Source: Clostridia bacterium (GTDB taxonomy: Bacteria > Bacillota > Clostridia > Oscillospirales > Acutalibacteraceae). From it: DNA of 64,000 nt. The stretch covers positions 1 to 64,000 of the forward strand of contig JAFWZR010000003.1 of the NCBI GenBank assembly GCA_017522225.1, given 5' to 3'. Shown piece by piece: positions 1 to 7,755 of this stretch. Position numbers and translations under genes: made by a program. The notes below the pieces were generated by a model. That model did not search any database. It was given only the letters and a program-made list of their open reading frames with translations, and was not told the DNA's origin. Numbering within the stretch: the first letter of the stretch is position 1; every line of letters starts with the position of its first letter.

Positions 1-105
1 AACGCTATGAGAAAGCGTGCTTCTGAGCATCCCTCCGAGATAGTCGGAGCGGATATCCGTAAGCTTTATAGTTGGAGCGATGAGGATAAGCTCATCAATA
101 ATTAA
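1..105 (+). CDS. C-terminal end of an unrecognised protein (partial)
   Basis: Reading frame 1 is open from the window edge to a TAA at 103-105 and encodes the last 34 residues, ending in a charged stretch ([10 protein letters not shown]). The stop lies just before the AGGAGGTG ribosome site of ilvD, only 14 bases from its start, so the gene is probably co-transcribed with ilvD and ilvE and could belong to the same branched-chain amino acid operon. The fragment is too short for me to assign a family. Confidence 0.6.
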   Translation, partial: NAMRKRASEHPSEIVGADIRKLYSWSDEDKLINN

Positions 106-119
106 CAGGAGGTGCTGTT

Positions 120-1775
120 ATGCCAAAAGAAAATGTAGTTGACGGTGTGCAGAACGCACCGCATCGCAGTTTGTTTCACGCTCTCGGTCTTACCGAAGAG
201 GAGCAGAAAAGACCTCTTATCGGCATAGTCAGTTCATATAACGAGATAGTGCCGGGTCATATGAATATTGATAAAATTGTCGATGCCGTAAAGATAGGTG
301 TTGCAATGGCAGGCGGTACGCCGATTGTTTTTCCTGCAATCGCTGTCTGCGACGGTATTGCTATGGGACACACAGGCATGAAGTATTCGCTTGTTACCCG
401 AGACCTTATTGCCGATTCGACCGAGGCAATGGCGCTGGCTCACGGCTTTGACGGTCTTGTTATGGTGCCTAACTGCGATAAAAATGTTCCCGGTTTACTT
501 ATGGCGGCGGCAAGGGTCAATATCCCGACAGTTTTTGTCAGCGGCGGCCCGATGCTTGCGGGCAGAGTTGAGGGCAGGAAAACAAGTCTTTCAAGTATGT
601 TCGAGGCTGTCGGTGCTTACAATGCAGGTAGGATAAACGACGAAAAGCTTCTTGAATATGAGTGCAAAACCTGCCCGACCTGTGGCTCTTGCTCGGGAAT
701 GTATACTGCGAACTCAATGAACTGTCTTACAGAAGCGCTCGGTATGAGTCTTCGCGGTAACGGAACAATTCCTGCTGTTTATTCTGCAAGAATCGAGCTT
801 GCAAAGCACGCAGGTATGGCTGTAATGGAGCTTCTTAAGAAAAATATCCGTCCGCGTGACATTATGACAAAAGAAGCACTTATGAATGCTCTGACTGTTG
901 ATATGGCTCTGGGCTGTTCAACAAACAGTATGCTTCACCTACCTGCTATTGCTCACGAGTGCGGAGTGGAGCTGAGTCTTGATATTGCAAATGAAATCAG
1001 CGCAAAAACGCCGAATCTCTGTCATCTTGCTCCTGCCGGCAGAACATATATGGAAGACCTCGACGAAGCAGGCGGAGTATATGCCGTTATGAATGAGCTG
1101 ACAAAGAAAAAGCTTCTGAACACCGAATGTATGACGGTTACGGGTAAGACAATCGGAGGAAATATTTCAGGCTGTGTAAATCTTGATCCCGAGGTTATCC
1201 GTCCCGTTGAAAATCCTTACAGTGAAACAGGCGGTATTGCAGTACTTAAAGGTAATCTTGCTCCCGAAGGCAGTGTTGTCAAGCGATCGGCGGTTCTTCC
1301 CGAGATGCTTGTGCACGAAGGCCCTGCAAAGGTGTTTGACTCTGAGGAGGATGCACAGGCTGCGATCAATTCAGGCAAAATCGTCGCAGGCGATGTTGTT
1401 GTTATCCGTTACGAAGGTCCTAAGGGCGGTCCGGGTATGAGAGAGATGCTAAATCCTACCTCCGCAATTATGGGTATGGGACTTGGCAACAGCGTTGCAC
1501 TTATCACTGACGGCCGCTTCAGCGGTGCGACAAGGGGAGCATGCATCGGTCATGTTACACCCGAAGCCGCTTCGGGTGGAATGATCGGTGTTGTTGAGGA
1601 CGGCGACATAATCAGTATCAACATTCCCGAAAACACAATAGAGCTTAAAGTGGATGAGGCGGTTCTTAATGAACGAATGAAAAATTTTATCCCAAAAACA
1701 AAAGAGCTTTCGGGATATCTTAAACGCTATGCAGCACTTGTTTCCGGCGGTGCTTCAGGGGCAATTCTTAACTGA
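120..1775 (+). CDS. ilvD: Dihydroxy-acid dehydratase
   Basis: Dehydrates 2,3-dihydroxy-isovalerate and 2,3-dihydroxy-3-methylvalerate to the 2-keto acids, the third common step of valine and isoleucine synthesis, in the cytoplasm with an Fe-S cluster. The 551-residue length is normal for the family. Visible signatures are VCDGIAMGH near residue 77, NCDKNVPG near 118 and the cysteine-rich [18 protein letters not shown] near 185-202. The early Cys of the E. coli-type sequence (TPCNxN) is VPGHMN here, with a Cys in VCDGIAMGH instead, a pattern I know from other Firmicutes. The start is fixed by AGGAGGTG at 107-114. ilvE follows 25 bases after its stop, so the two are surely one operon. Nothing looks truncated. 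Confidence 0.97.
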   Translation: MPKENVVDGVQNAPHRSLFHALGLTEEEQKRPLIGIVSSYNEIVPGHMNIDKIVDAVKIGVAMAGGTPIVFPAIAVCDGIAMGHTGMKYSLVTRDLIADSTEAMALAHGFDGLVMVPNCDKNVPGLLMAAARVNIPTVFVSGGPMLAGRVEGRKTSLSSMFEAVGAYNAGRINDEKLLEYECKTCPTCGSCSGMYTANSMNCLTEALGMSLRGNGTIPAVYSARIELAKHAGMAVMELLKKNIRPRDIMTKEALMNALTVDMALGCSTNSMLHLPAIAHECGVELSLDIANEISAKTPNLCHLAPAGRTYMEDLDEAGGVYAVMNELTKKKLLNTECMTVTGKTIGGNISGCVNLDPEVIRPVENPYSETGGIAVLKGNLAPEGSVVKRSAVLPEMLVHEGPAKVFDSEEDAQAAINSGKIVAGDVVVIRYEGPKGGPGMREMLNPTSAIMGMGLGNSVALITDGRFSGATRGACIGHVTPEAASGGMIGVVEDGDIISINIPENTIELKVDEAVLNERMKNFIPKTKELSGYLKRYAALVSGGASGAILN

Positions 1776-1800
1776 ACAGATTATTATTGAGGTGAAAAAT

Positions 1801-2829
1801 ATGAGTAATAAAAATATTGATTGGTCAAAATTAGATTTCAGTTATATCAAAACTGATAAAAGATATGTTTCGGATTTTAAAAACGGTGCCTGGGATGAAG
1901 GCAGACTTACGGAAGATGCAAATGTTGTTATCAACGAGTGTGCAGGTGTTCTCCAATACGCTCAGACGGTTTTTGAGGGCTTGAAGGCATACCGTACTCA
2001 GGACGGCAGAATTGTAACATTCCGTCCTGACTTAAACGCAAAAAGAATGGAAGAAAGTGCAAAAAGATTGCAGATGCCGATTTTCCCTGAAAACAGATTT
2101 ATAGATGCAGTTGAACAGGTTGTGGCGGCGAATGCGGATTTTGTTCCGCCGTACGGCTCAGGTGCAACGATGTATCTTCGTCCGTATCTGTTCGGAACAA
2201 ATCCCGTTATCGGTGTCAAGCCTGCGGACGAATATCAGTTCCGTGTATTTGCTACGCCTGTAGGTCCTTATTTCAAGGGGGGTGCAAAGCCGATTACACT
2301 TCGTGTATGTGATTTTGACCGTGCTGCTCCGCACGGAACAGGCCATATCAAGGCGGGTCTTAATTATGCAATGAGTATGTATGCGATTGTTGATGCTCAT
2401 AATCAGGGCTACGATGAGAATATGTATCTCGATTCTGCAACAAGAACAAAGGTTGAAGAAACGGGCGGTGCTAATTTTATCTTTATTACAAAGGACGGCA
2501 AGCTTGTAACGCCCAAGTCAAATACTATTCTTCCCTCTGTCACAAGACGCTCTCTTTGCTATGTTGCCAAAGAATATCTCGGAATGGATGTTGAAGAGAG
2601 AGAGGTGTTCTTAGAAGAGTTAAAGGATTTTGCTGAGTGCGGACTCTGCGGTACGGCGGCAGTTATTTCACCCGTAGGCAAGATTGTTGACCACGGTAAA
2701 GAAATAGCCCTTCCGAGCGGTATGGAAAGCTTCGGTCCGATCACAAAGAAGCTGTACGACACTCTTACGGGTATTCAGATGGGCAGACTCGAAGCTCCCG
2801 AGGGATGGATTCACGAAATTAAGGTATAA
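1801..2829 (+). CDS. ilvE: Branched-chain amino acid aminotransferase
   Basis: Last step of valine, leucine and isoleucine synthesis: PLP-dependent transfer of the amino group from glutamate to the branched 2-keto acids. It is a 342-residue fold-type IV aminotransferase. The PLP lysine lies in GTGHIKAGLNYA near residue 190, followed by KVEETGGANFIF and by LCGTAAVISPVG near the C-terminus, all typical of BCAT. The frame stays open upstream to 1729 inside ilvD, but the ATG at 1801 has GAGGTG seven bases before it and begins with the expected sequence (NIDWSKLDFSYIKT). It follows ilvD directly. Stop TAA at 2827-2829. Confidence 0.96.
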   Translation: MSNKNIDWSKLDFSYIKTDKRYVSDFKNGAWDEGRLTEDANVVINECAGVLQYAQTVFEGLKAYRTQDGRIVTFRPDLNAKRMEESAKRLQMPIFPENRFIDAVEQVVAANADFVPPYGSGATMYLRPYLFGTNPVIGVKPADEYQFRVFATPVGPYFKGGAKPITLRVCDFDRAAPHGTGHIKAGLNYAMSMYAIVDAHNQGYDENMYLDSATRTKVEETGGANFIFITKDGKLVTPKSNTILPSVTRRSLCYVAKEYLGMDVEEREVFLEELKDFAECGLCGTAAVISPVGKIVDHGKEIALPSGMESFGPITKKLYDTLTGIQMGRLEAPEGWIHEIKV

Positions 2830-2848
2830 TAATTTCAGGTGATGAAAA

Positions 2849-2931
2849 ATGTATTTTGACGATATTAAATTCGGAATGACAGCGGTCAGATTGAAATCCC
2901 GGACGAATATTATGAATTGAAAAAAGTATAA
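2849..2931 (+). pseudogene. Small decayed or frameshifted ORF after ilvE
   Basis: An ATG at 2849 sits behind a fair ribosome site (AGGTGATG) and opens MYFDDIKFGMTA before running to a stop at 2920. From 2884 the next frame reads GQIEIPDEYYELKKV and stops at 2931. The two halves join into a protein-like sequence if a single base is restored near 2883. That suggests a one-base deletion or the fused ends of a longer lost gene. I do not recognise the family. It could also be chance. Confidence 0.3.
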
Positions 2932-2955
2932 TATTATTACCTTTATATTTAATGC

Positions 2956-2996
2956 AGCAAAAAAAGAAATCACTCAACCGAGTGGTTTCTTTTTGC
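2956..2996 (+). terminator. Intrinsic terminator of the ilvD-ilvE operon
   Basis: A long inverted repeat pairs AGCAAAAAAAGAAATCACTC with GAGTGGTTTCTTTTTGCT around the loop AACC. The right arm carries the T-run. It lies 120 bases after ilvE and closes that operon. Confidence 0.8.
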
Positions 2997-3053
2997 TATA
3001 AGGTTATTCGATAGCATTACTGAATAAAGCATATTACTCGTGACAATAGGGTG

Positions 3054-3082
3054 TTGCGTTTATCAGGTTTGAGTGGTATAAT
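3054..3082 (+). promoter_or_regulatory. Sigma-A promoter of the redox operon
   Basis: TTGCGT, 17 bases, TATAAT at 3077-3082, with an extended -10 (TGG before TATAAT). It precedes the start at 3192 by about 110 bases, leaving an untranslated leader that contains a TTACAA/TTGTAA inverted repeat at 3110-3131 that could be a hairpin or operator. Confidence 0.7.
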
Positions 3083-3191
3083 TAACTGTACAGGTGCGTT
3101 TTTGGGGTTTTACAATTTGTATGTTTTGTAAGGCTTTTTCAAAATGCTGGCGACTGTTATGTCCGAATATTTTTATGAAAGAAGTGGAAAT

Positions 3192-4730
3192 ATGGTAAAA
3201 AACTATGATGCAGTTGTTATCGGTGCAGGTAACGGCGGACTTGTGGCATCAGCACGACTTGCCAAAGAGGGAAAAAAGACCTTGCTTATCGAGCGTCACA
3301 ATTTGCCCGGCGGTTTTGCTACAAGCTTTGTAAGAGGCAGATTCGAATTTGAAGCTTCACTTCACGAGCTTTGCGGTATCGGCTCCATTACAGGCAAATC
3401 ACCGCTCCTTAAGATTTTCAAGGAGGTTGGCGCTGCAGACAAAATAGAATGGGTTGCACTTGACGAGGCTTTCAGACTTATCACTCTGGACGGAAAGTGC
3501 GATTGTGCTATGCCTTTGGGCAAGGAAGCATTTATTGCTAAGCTTGAGGAATACGATCCCGGCTCAGCTCCCATCGTTTCAAAGATTTTTGAGCTTATCG
3601 AGAGCATTGAAAAGACTCTGGATTTTGTAAGTAATATTGAAGATTTCAAGCCTGCTATGATTAAAGAGATTTTCTCTGAGCATACAGAGTTCCTTAAGGT
3701 TGCAAATTACTCTGTTGATGAGGTACTCAAGGCATTCGGTACAAGTCAGAAAACAAGAGACATTCTCAACGGCTATTGGTGCTACCTTGGTCAGCCCACA
3801 GATGAGCTTAACGTTATTCATTATTTCACAATGCTTCATTCATACATCATTGACGGTGCTGTTATTCCGAGAGGCAGAAGCCATCAGATAAGTACGGCTC
3901 TTCTTGAGGCATTTACCGAAAACGGCGGCGATGCATGGTTTAACACAAGCGTTAAGAAGATTATCGTAAAAGACGGTGCCGCAACAGGTGTTATTCTTGA
4001 TGACGGTACACAGGTTAATGCTAAGGCTGTTATCTGTAATGCTTCACCGTACAATGCACTCACAAAGCTTATGGACGAGAAGGATGTTCCCGAAAAGCTT
4101 AAGAGAGAAGTGAACGCAAAGGTTCTTGGTGCAAAGGGCTTTGCTGTGTTCCTTGGTCTTAACCGCTCAGCAGATGAGCTTGGACTTAACAACCACACAT
4201 ATTTCATTTATCCGACCAACGATAACAGAAAGTGCTACGAGCTTGGCAAGAAGATCGATACAAACGATGTTCAGGCAACAGTTTGTCTTAACAGAGCCTT
4301 TGACGATTGTTCACCAGAGGGCACAAGCATTCTTTATATGACATCAATTTTTGCGGGCGACGAGTGGAGCAAGGTATCCGTTAAGGATTACCACAAAACA
4401 AAGGTTGCCTTTGCAGAAAAGATGATAGATAATTTTGAGAAAGCAACAGGCGTTGCAATCAGAGATTATATCGAAGAAATTGAAATCTCAACACCGATGA
4501 CCTATGCGCGTTATACCGATGCACCTGCAGGTACAATTTACGGATACGAAGCAACAAAGGAAGACGGCATTGTTAAGAGAATTGTATTCGATCTGATTGA
4601 AAAAGGTATGCCGGGACTTTACTTTGCCGGTGGATATACAACAAGACATATGGGTTATTCACCCAGCTACACAACCGGTGATATGGCAGCAAAGGCTGCA
4701 ATACTCGCTATGGAAAAGGAGGCAAAGTAA
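3192..4730 (+). CDS. Phytoene-desaturase-like FAD-dependent oxidoreductase
   Basis: A 512-residue flavoprotein of the CrtI/retinol-saturase-like amine oxidase superfamily. The N-terminal dinucleotide-binding motif is VVIGAGNGGLVASARLAKEGKKT near residues 7-30, followed by the GGFATSF segment. The C-terminal FAD motif is GLYFAGGYTTRHMGYSPS near residue 475. Family members desaturate, saturate or isomerise polyenes and other hydrophobic substrates; the substrate here cannot be told. An in-frame ATG lies at 3144, but the ATG at 3192 has GAAGTGG seven bases upstream and starts exactly at the conserved domain. It touches the next gene (TAA then ATG) and is first of a three-gene operon with its own electron-transfer reductase, which suggests NAD(P)H-driven reduction rather than simple desaturation (inference). 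Confidence 0.85.
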   Translation: MVKNYDAVVIGAGNGGLVASARLAKEGKKTLLIERHNLPGGFATSFVRGRFEFEASLHELCGIGSITGKSPLLKIFKEVGAADKIEWVALDEAFRLITLDGKCDCAMPLGKEAFIAKLEEYDPGSAPIVSKIFELIESIEKTLDFVSNIEDFKPAMIKEIFSEHTEFLKVANYSVDEVLKAFGTSQKTRDILNGYWCYLGQPTDELNVIHYFTMLHSYIIDGAVIPRGRSHQISTALLEAFTENGGDAWFNTSVKKIIVKDGAATGVILDDGTQVNAKAVICNASPYNALTKLMDEKDVPEKLKREVNAKVLGAKGFAVFLGLNRSADELGLNNHTYFIYPTNDNRKCYELGKKIDTNDVQATVCLNRAFDDCSPEGTSILYMTSIFAGDEWSKVSVKDYHKTKVAFAEKMIDNFEKATGVAIRDYIEEIEISTPMTYARYTDAPAGTIYGYEATKEDGIVKRIVFDLIEKGMPGLYFAGGYTTRHMGYSPSYTTGDMAAKAAILAMEKEAK

Positions 4731-5903
4731 ATGAGCAAGAAAAAGTTTTCTGTAAACGGTAACCTTAAGGATAGCGTGAATACAGTCAAGTTTCTGATTG
4801 AAAGAACTCAGTTTATAAACAATTCCGCAGCGGTTATACCGACCCGTACTGACGACTTTGGCGTAAATAAGGTTGCAAGAAGCCTTCATCCGAAGGTGCA
4901 GAATCTTGTAATCAGCAGAATTGAAGAGCACGCTGACCTTGCAAAAAGCTATTACTTTAAAAGTGAAGGTGCACCTGTTGCTTACTTTAAGGCAGGTCAG
5001 TACCTTACCTTCAGACTTGAGATAGGCAGCTCAGTTGTTACACGCTCATATTCAATCGCATCTTCTCCTGCAAGCGCATTGAACGGCGAGTATCAGATTA
5101 CAGTTAAGCGCATTGCTGACGGCTTTGTTTCCGATTACATTCTTGACAACTGGAGTGTAGGCGATAAGGTTACCGCTTACGCACCCGAGGGCAATATGAC
5201 ATATTGTCCGTTGAGAGATGCTGAGAATATTGTTGCCATCGCAGGCGGCAGCGGAATCACACCCTTCCTTTCACTTGCAAGAGCAATCAATCAGGGTGAT
5301 GAAGACTGCAACCTTACATTGCTGTACGGCTGCAGAAGCTCGGATGAAATTCTTTTCAAGGCAGAGCTTGATGATCTCTCAGCGAAAAACGAGAAAATTA
5401 ATGTAGTTTACGTACTCAGCCACAGCGAAGAGGAAGGCTACGAAAAGGGCTTTGTCGGTGCAGATATCATAAAGAAATATGCTCCCGAAGGCAAGTACAG
5501 CATCTTCGTATGCGGCCCCGGCGGAATGTACAAGTTCCTTGAGACAGAGCTTCCGAAGCTTGAGTTAGAAAGAAAATATATCCGCTTTGAGGTGTTCTCT
5601 TCAGGCAAGAAGACACAGGAGGAGCCGAAGGAATACAGCATCACGGTTGTTAACCGCGGTGACGAAACTGTTATTAAGGCAAGCAGCAGCGAAACCGTGC
5701 TTTGCGCATTTGAGCGTGCAGGTATAGAAGTACCTGCAAGATGTCATACAGGCGAATGCGGCTTCTGCCGAAGCAAGCTTGTCAGCGGCAAGGTTTATAT
5801 CCCCGAGGGCGAAGACAAGCGCCGTATAGGTGATATGCAGTTTAATTTTATCCATCCCTGCTGCAGCTATCCCGAAAGCGACCTTGTTGTAAGAATTAAC
5901 TGA
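4731..5903 (+). CDS. FAD/NAD(P)H and 2Fe-2S ferredoxin reductase
   Basis: A 390-residue electron-transfer protein of the ferredoxin-NADP reductase superfamily. Domains in order: about 60 residues without a recognised domain; an FAD-binding barrel with TRSYSIASSP near residue 105; an NAD(P) domain with AIAGGSGITPFLSLA near 167 and FVCGPGGMYKFLE near 260; and a C-terminal plant-type 2Fe-2S domain with CHTGECGFC near 340 and the final ligand in HPCCSYPE. Such proteins pass electrons from NAD(P)H through FAD to the iron-sulfur centre and on to a partner. The gene starts at the base after the stop of the flavoprotein gene, so that enzyme is the obvious partner. The stop is at 5901-5903, two bases before the next ATG. 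Confidence 0.9.
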   Translation: MSKKKFSVNGNLKDSVNTVKFLIERTQFINNSAAVIPTRTDDFGVNKVARSLHPKVQNLVISRIEEHADLAKSYYFKSEGAPVAYFKAGQYLTFRLEIGSSVVTRSYSIASSPASALNGEYQITVKRIADGFVSDYILDNWSVGDKVTAYAPEGNMTYCPLRDAENIVAIAGGSGITPFLSLARAINQGDEDCNLTLLYGCRSSDEILFKAELDDLSAKNEKINVVYVLSHSEEEGYEKGFVGADIIKKYAPEGKYSIFVCGPGGMYKFLETELPKLELERKYIRFEVFSSGKKTQEEPKEYSITVVNRGDETVIKASSSETVLCAFERAGIEVPARCHTGECGFCRSKLVSGKVYIPEGEDKRRIGDMQFNFIHPCCSYPESDLVVRIN

Positions 5904-5905
5904 TT

Positions 5906-6244
5906 ATGGCAATCACAATAAACATTTATTACACAGGCGGAAATGACAATGCACGCAATTTCGCACAGGAGATGGTGTCGGAAGGTATTGTCAGTCAGAT
6001 CCGTGCCGAAGAGGGTAACCTGAAATATGAATATTTCTTCCCGATGGATGATGACAAAACGGTGCTTTTAATTGACAGCTGGGAAAGTCAGGATGCTCTT
6101 GATAAGCATCACGCTTCCCCTATGATGCAGCGGATTATCGCGTTGCGTGAAAAGTACGGCTTAACTATGAAGGTTCAACGGTATATTGCTGACGAGTCGG
6201 GCATACCCGAAAAGGATAAAGTGTTTATAAAACAAAGCAGCTAA
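5906..6244 (+). CDS. ABM-domain (quinol monooxygenase-like) protein
   Basis: A 112-residue protein of the antibiotic biosynthesis monooxygenase fold (dimeric alpha/beta barrel). The central segment KYEYFFPMDDDKTVLLIDSW followed by QDALDKHHASPMMQ is the usual ABM core, with the conserved Trp and the paired His. Members oxidise small phenolic or quinol substrates, often without a cofactor, or act on haem. This is the third gene of the redox operon, two bases after the reductase stop, which ties it to the same substrate. A role in handling a quinone or polyene product is plausible but not shown. Confidence 0.8.
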   Translation: MAITINIYYTGGNDNARNFAQEMVSEGIVSQIRAEEGNLKYEYFFPMDDDKTVLLIDSWESQDALDKHHASPMMQRIIALREKYGLTMKVQRYIADESGIPEKDKVFIKQSS

Positions 6245-6253
6245 CCAAATTTA

Positions 6254-6288
6254 ACCCCACGATGAAGGACAAATCTGCATCGTGGGGT
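6254..6288 (+). terminator. Hairpin after the redox operon
   Basis: Perfect 11-base arms ACCCCACGATG and CATCGTGGGGT with a 13-base loop, ten bases past the stop of the ABM gene. No good T-run follows, so it may act as an mRNA end or processing hairpin rather than a classic intrinsic terminator. Confidence 0.6.
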
Positions 6289-6336
6289 ACGTTATAATGA
6301 TATCGTAATTATTATGTTGATATGAGGAGTGTTAGA

Positions 6337-7692
6337 ATGTTCAGTCTTATCAAGAATTTTTTTGTTGCGTTGCTTTCGTTGATTACCTTTGCGGCACCCT
6401 TTGGCGACGCTCAGTTGCCTGAACGCAAATGTGCACCTGAATTCAGTGGTACATTTCTTCAGTCCTGGATGAGCAGTACCTGGGACGCTGAACGATGGGA
6501 AGACGAAATTGAGTGTATGCAGCGTGACGGTGTTGAGTATCTCGTTTTGCAGGATATCGCAAATATGGATGCAGACGGCAACTGGACGGTTTACTATAAC
6601 AGTACAATTCCCGCCTTTGACGGTGCAGTATTTGGCGGTGATGTTGTCGGTGCGGCACTTGAAGCCTGTAAGGGTACTGACATCAAGGTTTTTGTCGGAC
6701 TTACAATGTTTGATTCCTTCTGGCTTGTCGGCAATTTTACGGGTGAATACAAGTCAGTCTGTGCAATTACGGCTGATATGCTTGAGGATGTTTATGACAG
6801 CTGCTATTCCGTCAGCCCTGAAAATTTCTATGGCTGGTATTTCACACTTGAAATCAATAATCAGATAAACTGCGGTCCGCTTATGGGCAGTATGGTTGAC
6901 GGCTTTAACACCGTGCTCAACAGGGCAACGGAGGTTGATGCTTCACTGCCGATAATGATAAGCCCGTTCACCGCACACTACCTTGACCTTGGCGATGTTG
7001 CAACATATTCGCAGTGGCTTACATTCTTCGAGCGTACCGAATTCAGAGACGGTGACATTGTTGCACCGCAGGATGCAGTCGGTGCAGACTGGGTTGAGGA
7101 GGATGACCTTGTAAGAATCTGGGAAATGTACTCTGCGGCAGCAGAAAAGGCTGATGCAGACATAAGGCTGTGGGCAAACTGCGAGAACTTTGATATCGCA
7201 ACAGGCCCGAGCATTCTCGGCGGAACAATCCTCAGACCGGAGACGGAAAACATCGAGTCCGTTACGGCAACGCTTGACCGCTTCGTTATGCAGATGGATG
7301 TGGCATCACGCTATTGCGAGAATATAATCACATTCTCATATTCTCACTATTATTCACCGAATCTTGTGAAGAGTATGTATATCGAAACCTACCGTGACTA
7401 TGTAGCCAACGGATATGTGCTTGAAAGTGAAGCACCTACCGCACCCGAAAGTGCAACTGTTGTTTCTGATGAAAACGGTATTACATTAAGCTGGGACGAA
7501 GCCGAGGATAATTTCGGCATTGCATACTACCGTGTCTGCAAAAACGGTGAGTTTTTCACCCGTGTGGAAAATTACAAGTGGGACTACCCGCTGACCGTGA
7601 CGGATTCTGAGGGCACGGCAGACGATATATATACGGTAGTTGCTGTTGACGCAGCAGGCAACCGTTCTCAGGTAAAGCAGTTTGTTGGCTGA
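6337..7692 (+). CDS. Secreted DUF4434 glycosidase-like protein with C-terminal Fn3-like domain
   Basis: A 451-residue exported protein. The first 25 residues form a signal peptide (hydrophobic FFVALLSLITFAAPFG). The segment GTFLQSWMSSTWDAERWEDE, the Gly-Val-Glu-Tyr-Leu strand after it and the TIM-barrel-like pattern onward resemble DUF4434, a family related to glycoside hydrolases. From about residue 370, APTAPESATVVSDENG and LSWDEAEDNFGIAYYRV look like a fibronectin type III domain. The start is the ATG at 6337 because GAGGAG lies seven bases before it; an ATG at 6322 overlaps that ribosome site. Function is unproven; an extracellular carbohydrate role fits its neighbours. Confidence 0.75.
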   Translation: MFSLIKNFFVALLSLITFAAPFGDAQLPERKCAPEFSGTFLQSWMSSTWDAERWEDEIECMQRDGVEYLVLQDIANMDADGNWTVYYNSTIPAFDGAVFGGDVVGAALEACKGTDIKVFVGLTMFDSFWLVGNFTGEYKSVCAITADMLEDVYDSCYSVSPENFYGWYFTLEINNQINCGPLMGSMVDGFNTVLNRATEVDASLPIMISPFTAHYLDLGDVATYSQWLTFFERTEFRDGDIVAPQDAVGADWVEEDDLVRIWEMYSAAAEKADADIRLWANCENFDIATGPSILGGTILRPETENIESVTATLDRFVMQMDVASRYCENIITFSYSHYYSPNLVKSMYIETYRDYVANGYVLESEAPTAPESATVVSDENGITLSWDEAEDNFGIAYYRVCKNGEFFTRVENYKWDYPLTVTDSEGTADDIYTVVAVDAAGNRSQVKQFVG

Positions 7693-7720
7693 ATCACTGC
7701 AGATTTTTGACATTACAATA

Positions 7721-7751
7721 AAAGAACCCACGGATTTTCCGTGGGTTCTTT
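7721..7751. terminator. Bidirectional terminator between convergent genes
   Basis: AAAGAACCCACGGA and TCCGTGGGTTCTTT form a perfect stem with a tiny loop, flanked by A-rich and T-rich sequence. It lies between the stop of the DUF4434 gene (7692) and the end of the minus-strand GH95-like gene (7756), so it can serve both. Confidence 0.85.
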
Positions 7752-7755
7752 GCTT

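Noticed and set aside
3083..3191. A riboswitch in the leader of the redox operon
   Set aside because: Only a short TTACAA/TTGTAA inverted repeat is visible; the leader lacks the helices of any riboswitch class I know.
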